Below, one piece after another: positions 38,283 to 44,765 of a DNA stretch of 64,000 bases. Both the position numbers and the translations under genes were made by a program. Origin of the DNA: an uncultured Pelagibacteraceae bacterium (GTDB lineage: Bacteria; Pseudomonadota; Alphaproteobacteria; Pelagibacterales; Pelagibacteraceae); assembly GCA_902557155.1 (NCBI GenBank), contig CACDYR010000002.1:1-64000 (forward strand). Reading direction: 5' to 3'. Within the stretch, counting starts at the first letter, position 1. Every line of letters begins with the position of its first letter. The notes beneath the pieces are model-generated. The model did no database searches. It was given only the letters and a program-made list of their open reading frames with translations, and was not told where the DNA came from.

Positions 38283-38296
38283 AAATAATCTTTAAA

Positions 38297-38842
38297 TTAT
38301 TTTTTTTCCTCTGCTGGAGCTTCTTCTTTAGGAGCTTCTGCTTTTGGAGCTTCTTCTTCTTTAGGAGCTTCTTCTTTTGGAGCTTCTGCTGCTGGAGCTG
38401 CTTCTTCTTTAGGAGCTTCTGCTTTTGGAGCTTCTGCTTTTGGAGCTGCTTCTTCTTTAGGAGCTTCTGCTGCTGGAGCTGCCTCTGCTGCTGGAGCTGC
38501 CTCTGCTTTTGGAGCTTCTTTATTATCCTCTTCTTTTTTATTTCTCTCTTTTTTTGGCACTGCTTTATTTGGATTATTTCCATTTGCAGGCATAGGCATT
38601 AGTTCGTTCTCACCTAAAATTCTTGCTACTCTAGTTGTTGGTTGAGCTCCTTGACCAAGCCAATATTTAATTCTCTCAGCTTCTAGGCCCACTCTTTCTT
38701 TTTTCTCTTTTGGTAGTAGAGGGTTAAAAAAACCAACCTTCTCTATAAATCTTCCGTCCCTTGCAAAACGACTGTCGGCAACAACAACCTTATAAACAGG
38801 ACGTTTTTTTGTTCCACCTCTTGATAATCTTAATTTTAACAT
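38297..38842 (-). CDS. rpsP: 30S ribosomal protein S16 with long Ala/Pro/Glu/Lys tail
   Basis: S16 is a small-subunit assembly protein. The core, residues 1-80, starts [18 protein letters not shown] and includes VGFFNPL and [13 protein letters not shown]. The remaining hundred residues are a tail of [21 protein letters not shown] units, giving 181 aa in place of about 80-90. Extended S16 tails of similar composition occur in other Alphaproteobacteria. It lies between ffh (14 bp) and trmD. Confidence 0.95.
   Translation of the reverse strand: MLKLRLSRGGTKKRPVYKVVVADSRFARDGRFIEKVGFFNPLLPKEKKERVGLEAERIKYWLGQGAQPTTRVARILGENELMPMPANGNNPNKAVPKKERNKKEEDNKEAPKAEAAPAAEAAPAAEAPKEEAAPKAEAPKAEAPKEEAAPAAEAPKEEAPKEEEAPKAEAPKEEAPAEEKK
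38300..38521 (-). repeat. Degenerate tandem repeat coding the S16 tail
   Basis: About 220 bp of imperfect repeats built from 15 and 18 nt units that encode E-A-P-K and A-A-P-A-E modules. On the plus strand the units read ggagcttct with variants. Such tracts change length easily by slippage or recombination. Confidence 0.8.
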
Positions 38843-38856
38843 TTCTTCTCCTTTTT

Positions 38857-40215
38857 TTACTTTAATTGGTTAAATAGCTCTGGCGGTATACCCTTGTCAG
38901 ACATACCTTTCAGATTTCCTTTAGACATCTTTTTCATCATTTCAGACATCATTTTAAATTGCTTAAGCAATTTATTGATAGTGGCTGGATCTGAGCCAGA
39001 GCCATTAGCAATTCTTTTTTTTCTAGAACCATCTATTATTTTTGGGTTCTCTCTTTCTTTTTTTGTCATTGATAAAATAATAGCTTCATTTTTAGTAATT
39101 ATACTTTCGTCAATTCCCGCTGAGTCCATTTGAGATTTAATTTTAGAAACTCCTGGCATAAAAGACATAATTCCCTCAATGCCACCCATTTTTTTCATCT
39201 GTCTTAATTGAGACAAATAATCTTCCATAGAGAATTGTCCTTTTTTTAAATTTTCCTCTGCTTTTTTAAGATTTTCTTCTCCTAAATCTTGAGCCGCCTT
39301 TTCTACAAGGGATACAATATCCCCCATACCAAGTATTCTGTTTGCAATTCTATCTGGATGGAATACTTCAAGATTATCTATTTTTTCTCCTATCCCTAAG
39401 AATTTAATTGGAACGTTAGAAACATACTTCATACTCACTGCAGCACCACCTCTTGCATCACCATCAGCCCTAGTTAAAATAATTCCTGATAAATTAACTG
39501 TATTTTTAAATTCTTTTGCCACTGAGGCTGCAACTTGACCTGTTAGAGAGTCTGCAACTAAAAAAGTTTCTGTTGGGTTAATGACAGCTTCAATTTGCTT
39601 AATCTCACTCATCATTTGTAAATCGATTTGAGTTCTACCAGCAGTATCAAATAAAATTATTTCGGCTCCATTTAAATTAGCAGCACTTATTGCTCTTCTA
39701 CAAATATCAGCGGGTTGCTGACCTTCTATAATAGGTAAAGTTAAAATATTATTTTGTTCTCCTAAAGATCTAAGTTGTTCTTGTGCAGCTGGTCTGTAAA
39801 TATCTAGACTGACCATCATTACTTTTTTCTTTTTATTGTTTTCTAAAAATTTTGCTAATTTTGCTGTTGTTGTTGTTTTACCAGAACCTTGTAACCCAAC
39901 TAACATCATTGGCACAGGCGGTACTGCGTTTAAGTTTATCTCATTATTTGTTGCACCTAATAAGTCTACGAGCTCATCATAAACAATTTTAACAACCATA
40001 TCCCCAGGAGAGGTAGACCTTATTATCTCTTGGCCTAATGCCTTTGGCTTAACTTTTTCAATAAAATCTTTTGCAACATCCAAAGAGACATCTGCTTCAA
40101 GTAAGGCTTGCCTAATACCTCTTAAACCTTCATCTACTTGAGCTTCATCAAGTGAAGGCGCCTTTTTCAGAGAAGAAAAAATTTCTTCAAATTTATTTGT
40201 TAAATTTTCAAACAT
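38857..40215 (-). CDS. ffh: Signal recognition particle protein Ffh
   Basis: GTPase that binds signal peptides and SRP RNA and targets ribosomes to the membrane. Start at ATG 40215 gives 452 aa beginning [17 protein letters not shown], the normal N-domain; the frame extends further upstream but there it runs through a structured leader RNA. G motifs: [10 protein letters not shown] near 107, DTAGR near 190, [10 protein letters not shown] near 248. The Met-rich M domain ([12 protein letters not shown]) is at the C-terminus. It heads ffh-rpsP-trmD-rplS-leuCDB. Confidence 0.97.
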   Translation of the reverse strand: MFENLTNKFEEIFSSLKKAPSLDEAQVDEGLRGIRQALLEADVSLDVAKDFIEKVKPKALGQEIIRSTSPGDMVVKIVYDELVDLLGATNNEINLNAVPPVPMMLVGLQGSGKTTTTAKLAKFLENNKKKKVMMVSLDIYRPAAQEQLRSLGEQNNILTLPIIEGQQPADICRRAISAANLNGAEIILFDTAGRTQIDLQMMSEIKQIEAVINPTETFLVADSLTGQVAASVAKEFKNTVNLSGIILTRADGDARGGAAVSMKYVSNVPIKFLGIGEKIDNLEVFHPDRIANRILGMGDIVSLVEKAAQDLGEENLKKAEENLKKGQFSMEDYLSQLRQMKKMGGIEGIMSFMPGVSKIKSQMDSAGIDESIITKNEAIILSMTKKERENPKIIDGSRKKRIANGSGSDPATINKLLKQFKMMSEMMKKMSKGNLKGMSDKGIPPELFNQLK

Positions 40216-40238
40216 ATTTATTACGCATAGTAGTAACG

Positions 40239-40320
40239 CACTAGTGGGCGAACCCTCGCTGACTAGTGTCGATCTCTTTGTTTCCAAAGACACCGCAAAG
40301 TTAATGTTTTTGCGGAAACG
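40239..40320 (-). promoter_or_regulatory. Structured leader RNA upstream of ffh (candidate cis-regulatory element)
   Basis: In the 160 bp ffh-dapF spacer the minus strand shows three adjacent hairpins, in a segment richer in G+C than its surroundings. (1) CCGCAAA/TTTGCGG (315-309 with 299-293 of 40xxx). (2) CTTTG-GAAA-CAAAG, a GNRA loop (40289-40276), extended by GTGT/ACAC (40293-40290 with 40269-40266). (3) CACTAGT/ACTAGTG (40268-40262 with 40245-40239), enclosing GGG-TTCG-CCC. Stems 2 and 3 share bases 40266-40268, so they compete. I recall a published comparative study of Pelagibacter intergenic regions describing a candidate element before the SRP protein gene; this is likely that element. 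Confidence 0.75.
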
Positions 40321-40335
40321 GCAACAACCTATAAT
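40307..40335 (+). promoter_or_regulatory. Putative promoter of dapF-ftsY
   Basis: A perfect TATAAT at 40330-40335 is preceded, 17 bp upstream, by TTTTTG (40307-40312), a poor -35. The dapF ATG is at 40376, giving a leader of about 34 nt. The site overlaps the 5' part of the ffh leader RNA on the other strand, so the two divergent transcripts start close together. Confidence 0.45.
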
Positions 40336-40375
40336 AGAGGTTCAAAAAGTCAATAAATAAGTTAAATATCTATAT

Positions 40376-41200
40376 ATGGATATTAAAGCTTTTAAAATGG
40401 ACGGTTTAGGTAATGATTTTGTCATCATAGATAATAGGCAAACAATTACAAATTTGACGAAAGATCAAATAATAAAGATTTGTGACAGAAAATTTATTGG
40501 TTGTGACCAACTAATATTGATTAAAAAAAATGATATTTCAGATGCTTCACTAGAATTTTATAATTCAGATGGAGGAATGTCAGGTGCGTGTGGTAATGGT
40601 ACGCGATGTATTGCTGATTTATTAGGCAAAGAAAATAACAAAAAAGAAATTATCCTAACAACTTTATCTGGCAAATTAAAATCAAATATTGTTGGAGAAA
40701 AAATGGTTTCTACAGAAATAGGTGTTGCAAAAACAAAATGGGATGAGATTCCATTGTCTAAAGAATTAAATACAAATAATTTAGGAATTAAAATTAATGA
40801 CAAAAATAATAACGAATTTTCTGGCGGAACTGCTGTAAATGTTGGAAACCCACATGTAGTTTTTTTTGTTGATAATAACGAAAATTTTGAAATTGAAAAA
40901 ATTGGACCAAAAATCGAAACCCACTCTCTATTTCCAGAAAAATGTAATGTTACTTTAGCAACTGTTGTAAACAAAGAATTGATAAAAGTTAGAGTGTGGG
41001 AAAGAGGAGCTGGACTTACCAAAGCTTGTGGAACTGCAGCTTGCGCAACAGCTTTTGCCGCAAAACAAAACGGACTGGTAAATGATAAAGTTGATATTGA
41101 ATTTTCTACAGGTAGATTGACAATTTCAATTGATGAAAACAATAGTATTCATATGAAAGGACCAGTTTCAGATATTGAGGAGATAAATTTTAAAATTTAA
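40376..41200 (+). CDS. dapF: Diaminopimelate epimerase
   Basis: Interconverts LL- and meso-diaminopimelate for lysine and peptidoglycan synthesis, using two cysteines. The 274 aa enzyme has the first in SGACGNGTRC near 72 and the second in KACGTAACA near 217, with GLGNDFVIID at the N-terminus. Its TAA overlaps the ATG of ftsY by one base. The mtaB-type methylthiotransferase gene often found between dapF and ftsY in Alphaproteobacteria is missing. Confidence 0.96.
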   Translation: MDIKAFKMDGLGNDFVIIDNRQTITNLTKDQIIKICDRKFIGCDQLILIKKNDISDASLEFYNSDGGMSGACGNGTRCIADLLGKENNKKEIILTTLSGKLKSNIVGEKMVSTEIGVAKTKWDEIPLSKELNTNNLGIKINDKNNNEFSGGTAVNVGNPHVVFFVDNNENFEIEKIGPKIETHSLFPEKCNVTLATVVNKELIKVRVWERGAGLTKACGTAACATAFAAKQNGLVNDKVDIEFSTGRLTISIDENNSIHMKGPVSDIEEINFKI

Positions 41201-42117
41201 TGGGAATTTTTGAAAAATTTAAATCAGGTTTTAAAAAAAGTGCCTCAGCTTTTACAACGGGTTTAAGAGATATAATTGTAAAAAAAGAGATTGATGACAA
41301 AACATTAGATAAAATTGAAGATTACTTAATTCAATCCGATGTTGGTATTGTTTCTGCTTCAGAAATAAGAGAAATAATTTCTCAAACAAAAATTGATCCC
41401 AATAAAGATTTAACTGATGAAATAAATAATATTTTAAAAAATTATATTATTTCAATTATGAAACCTTTAGAAAATATTGAATTCTTCAAAAAAAAAGAAA
41501 AATTAAATGCAACATTAATTTCAGGTGTCAATGGTGTTGGAAAGACAACTACTATTGGAAAAATAAGCAAAATATTAAAGAGTAATGGAAATAAAGTAAT
41601 GCTAGCTGCATCAGATACTTTTAGAGCAGCAGCTATAGAACAACTAGAAAATTGGGCAAACAAAGTTGATGTTCAAATTACAAAATCATCTCAAGGCTCT
41701 GATCCTGCATCAGTCGCTTATAAGGCTATTGAGGAAGCATTAAACAATAATTTTAACCAAGTTTTAATTGATACTGCTGGAAGACTACAAAATAAAAAAA
41801 ATTTGATGGAAGAATATAAAAAAATTGCAAACGTTACTAAAAAAATTGATCCTGATGCTCCACATGATGTTATTTTAGTTTTGGATGCAACTTCTGGCCA
41901 AAATGTAATTAATCAAGTTGAAGAATTTAATAAAATTATTCCAATAACTGGTCTTATTATGACAAAATTAGATGGCACAGCAAAAGGAGGTATTCTTTTA
42001 GCTGTTGCTAAAAAATATAAACTACCAATTATTGCACTTGGATTAGGTGAAAAAGAAGATGATTTACAAATTTTTGAGGCCGAAAAATTTGCAGAGGCAT
42101 TTACTCAAATTAATTAA
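41200..42117 (+). CDS. ftsY: SRP receptor FtsY
   Basis: Membrane-associated GTPase partner of Ffh. It is 305 aa with the NG domain only: GVNGVGKTTTIGK near 108, DTFRAAA near 140, DTAGRLQNK near 189, TKLDGTAKGG near 247 and LGLGEKEDDLQ near 283. The acidic A domain of the E. coli protein is absent, as is common in compact genomes. It is divergent from ffh, 1 kb away. Its last 8 nt overlap the convergent gene that follows. Confidence 0.96.
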   Translation: MGIFEKFKSGFKKSASAFTTGLRDIIVKKEIDDKTLDKIEDYLIQSDVGIVSASEIREIISQTKIDPNKDLTDEINNILKNYIISIMKPLENIEFFKKKEKLNATLISGVNGVGKTTTIGKISKILKSNGNKVMLAASDTFRAAAIEQLENWANKVDVQITKSSQGSDPASVAYKAIEEALNNNFNQVLIDTAGRLQNKKNLMEEYKKIANVTKKIDPDAPHDVILVLDATSGQNVINQVEEFNKIIPITGLIMTKLDGTAKGGILLAVAKKYKLPIIALGLGEKEDDLQIFEAEKFAEAFTQIN

Positions 42118-42673
42118 TTAAGGTACTGGAAATTAAAGGTTTATAAAAACTACATTTGTAGTGTTCTTTAAATTCATAATGTCCACAGTTTTTAGCTATC
42201 GAAGAAATAATAAAATCAAATTTTCCATTTATAGGATATAGCTCTAACTTTTTTTCAACAATATCAAATTTAAAATTAGCTTTTAGACTTTTTACAGCAC
42301 TAATCATCACCAGAGTTTTGTTATCTTTTAAAAGATAATATGCAAAATCATCTGGAAAAACTGGGAAATCATACTCTTGCAAAAAATATTTTGCTGTTTT
42401 GGGAAACCATTCATAAGAAATTAATGGCAAAGACTCTTTCGTTTTGTAGTTATAAATATAAAGATCTTTTGGAAAATCATTAATATAATTTGAATTTTCT
42501 CCTCGAGCCAAGACAGCTTTTTCACGGGTTTTAAAATATAATGCAAAATTTTCATCGTGCGAATTCATTTGATCAATATGAAAAAGGCTGTCTACAGATG
42601 CTAAATTTTCTTTGGCATTTGATAAATTATTTAAAGAAAAAAGAACAATAAAAAATAAGAAAAAATTTTTCAT
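42110..42673 (-). CDS. Secreted hypothetical protein
   Basis: I do not recognise a family. The 187 aa product starts with a clear Sec signal peptide (MKNFFLFFIVLFSLNNLSNA). The mature part has SH3-like SHDENFALYFKTREKAVLARGE (trimmed: YFKTREKAVLARG) and WFPKTAKYFLQEYDFPVFP. Two cysteines in NCGHYEFKEHYKC near the C-terminus could form a disulfide. The block KTREKAVLARGENSNY followed by YNYKTKESLPLISYEWFPK resembles SH3-domain proteins of Alphaproteobacteria, but this is only a suggestion. The start is 48 bp after the hydrolase gene. Confidence 0.7.
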   Translation of the reverse strand: MKNFFLFFIVLFSLNNLSNAKENLASVDSLFHIDQMNSHDENFALYFKTREKAVLARGENSNYINDFPKDLYIYNYKTKESLPLISYEWFPKTAKYFLQEYDFPVFPDDFAYYLLKDNKTLVMISAVKSLKANFKFDIVEKKLELYPINGKFDFIISSIAKNCGHYEFKEHYKCSFYKPLISSTLIN

Positions 42674-42721
42674 AAATTAACTTAAAATAAAAATTTGAAT
42701 TATCTTTGTTTAGATTATGGC

Positions 42722-43540
42722 TTAATTTAAACTATCAACAAACGATTTAAGAGCTAATACAAGTTTATCATCATATTCCATCATATGATCGTCATATTTT
42801 GTAAAATATGAATATTTAGGTTCACTTGCTAAATTAAAAATTTTTTTACCCATCCAAAATGGAACTATTTGGTCAGCCTCACCATGCATTACTAATACTG
42901 GAATATTAATATTTTTAATTTTTTCATTATTTTCATATTTATCTTTTAAAATTAAACCAACTGGAATATATGGATAAAAATTTTTCGCAGCCTCTATCAT
43001 TGATGTAAAGGGTGTTTCTAAGATTAATCCTGCAAAATTTTTATTCTGAGTAATTTCAGTAGCAATGCCAGTTCCTAATGACTCTCCATAAATAATTATT
43101 TCTTCTTCTTTTAGACCTTTTTCTTTAAGCCAGTTTATTGCACTAGCACCGTCTGTATAAAGACCCTCCTCACTTGGTTTTCCTTTATTGCCGCTAAACC
43201 CTCTCCATGCAATAATTAAAAAATTAACATCCATGTCTTTAAAATGATTTAACTTATGGATTCTGTTTTCAAGTGTCCCTGCATTTCCATGAAAATAAAC
43301 TATTGTTTTATAACTTTTTAAATTTTTATTATGAAACCAGCCTAAAAGATTAATATTATCTGTTGTTTTGATAGTAACTTTTTCAATGTTAACTTCTAAA
43401 TTATCTCCAGAATAATTATTCTCATCAGGATGATACATTAAATTTCTTTGAAAAAAGAATAAGAAAATTAAAACGATCAAGTAAATAGCAACAATACCAA
43501 TAAATAATTCCAAAAAAAAATTCCTACGTTTTATTTTCAT
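42722..43540 (-). CDS. Membrane-anchored alpha/beta hydrolase (Bem46/ABHD13-like)
   Basis: A serine hydrolase of unknown substrate. The 272 aa protein has an N-terminal membrane anchor (about 9-30, LFIGIVAIYLIVLIFLFF) followed by QRNLMYHPDE, typical of the Bem46/ABHD13 group. The oxyanion-hole motif YFHGNAGT is near 82, nucleophile IYGESLGTG near 153, acid in MHGEADQIVP near 219, and a histidine in KYDDHMMEYDD near 252. The first 17 bp overlap the end of the MFS gene, suggesting coupling. Confidence 0.85.
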   Translation of the reverse strand: MKIKRRNFFLELFIGIVAIYLIVLIFLFFFQRNLMYHPDENNYSGDNLEVNIEKVTIKTTDNINLLGWFHNKNLKSYKTIVYFHGNAGTLENRIHKLNHFKDMDVNFLIIAWRGFSGNKGKPSEEGLYTDGASAINWLKEKGLKEEEIIIYGESLGTGIATEITQNKNFAGLILETPFTSMIEAAKNFYPYIPVGLILKDKYENNEKIKNINIPVLVMHGEADQIVPFWMGKKIFNLASEPKYSYFTKYDDHMMEYDDKLVLALKSFVDSLN

Positions 43541-44762
43541 ATTTTTTTCTATTTAATATTAAAAAAAATATATAAGAAATAATACTTAAGATTAAGAAAA
43601 CTGAGAAAGCTGATTTAAAAGCAAATATTTCTGTGTGACCCATCCCTTTAACAATATCTATCACTAAGCCCATTAGCCATTGCATTATGAATGTTCCTGC
43701 AAATATTAATAAATTGAATGAAGTTAGTGCTTTACCGGCAGAATAACCTGAAAAAGAAAGGCCCACAGCTGGCTGTGTAACTGATAAAAAAATTGAACTT
43801 AAAATAAATAAAGTTATGTAAAAAGCCCCTGCTTTTGGACCTAATAAAATTATTACTAACATTACAGAAAAACTAATTGGCAAACCTAATTTAAGTATTC
43901 TTTTAGCACTAAACCCTATTCCTGAAATTTTTGGTAAAAAATAACCCCATAAAAAAAAGGATACCAACATAGTTACATTGATCCAAAATAATCCTGTAGC
44001 GCTTTGTAGTGGTGTATAACCAGCAACTCTAGTCATCCATGGTCCTGCCCATAAAGTTTGTATAGCCATTAAGCCCCCATAATTAAATAAACCCATTGGA
44101 ATTACACTTATAAAAAATCTATTTTTCCAAACTTCAGATAAGGTTCCAGTATTGCTTGGCTCTTCTGACTCTTTGTTTTTAGTTAAATTCCATTTTGGAA
44201 TGAAAACTAACATTAAAAAAATACTAATTAAAATTAAGATAGCGATGCCGCCAAATATCCATCTCCATCCGAGACTAGGCAATAAAAGTTGCACAGGCAA
44301 TGTAGATGACAAAAAACCTAATGATGCAATCATTAGCATCCATGAGTTTGCTCTTTGTTGTTGATTTTCTGCATACCATATTCTGTAACCAGTTAATGGA
44401 GCCATTAAACAAGCACTAACACCTACTCCAATTAGAATTCGCGAAATTAATAATCCAGAAAAACTTTCAGCTAAAGCAAATGATCCTGTTCCAACTAATG
44501 CAATTAATAAAAAAGAAGAAACAATTTTTTTTGGTCCATATTTATCTAACAAATATCCAAGAGGTATTTGCATACAAGCAAAACCTAAAAAATAACCCCC
44601 AGCTAACAATCCTAAATCAGCTGCTAACAAATTAAATTCTGAAGTTAATACAGGGGAAAGTGTTGCAGTAATTGCACGCAACAAACAAGATAAAAAATAG
44701 CCAAATGCAAATACAAAAAAAACAACAATAGCCTGTTTTTTTGGTAAAATATAATTTTCCAT
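43524..44762 (-). CDS. MFS transporter
   Basis: A 412 aa major-facilitator permease with about 12 membrane spans. The loop 2-3 signature is GYLLDKYGPKK near 68-78, with RAITATLSPVL in helix 1. Substrate is unknown. It starts 3 bp after the large TRAP DctM gene and overlaps the hydrolase gene by 17 bp, so it is probably part of the TRAP operon. Confidence 0.88.
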   Translation of the reverse strand: MENYILPKKQAIVVFFVFAFGYFLSCLLRAITATLSPVLTSEFNLLAADLGLLAGGYFLGFACMQIPLGYLLDKYGPKKIVSSFLLIALVGTGSFALAESFSGLLISRILIGVGVSACLMAPLTGYRIWYAENQQQRANSWMLMIASLGFLSSTLPVQLLLPSLGWRWIFGGIAILILISIFLMLVFIPKWNLTKNKESEEPSNTGTLSEVWKNRFFISVIPMGLFNYGGLMAIQTLWAGPWMTRVAGYTPLQSATGLFWINVTMLVSFFLWGYFLPKISGIGFSAKRILKLGLPISFSVMLVIILLGPKAGAFYITLFILSSIFLSVTQPAVGLSFSGYSAGKALTSFNLLIFAGTFIMQWLMGLVIDIVKGMGHTEIFAFKSAFSVFLILSIISYIFFLILNRKKYENKT

Positions 44763-44765
44763 TAA

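Noticed and set aside
38300..38521. CRISPR-like repeat array
   Set aside because: The units are short, imperfect, lack spacers, and code in frame for the S16 tail.
38224..38583. A Gln/Lys-rich open frame under rpsP
   Set aside because: It is an out-of-frame shadow of the repetitive S16 tail and has no sign of an independent gene.
40216..40293. N-terminal extension of ffh by 26 codons
   Set aside because: The extra residues do not match the Ffh N domain, and the segment is the structured leader. ATG 40215 gives the family start.
40239..40320. The ffh leader read as the SRP (4.5S) RNA gene itself
   Set aside because: It lacks the conserved GGAAGGAAGCAG-type apical region and the long terminal helix of SRP RNA. 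It fits better as a cis element of ffh.
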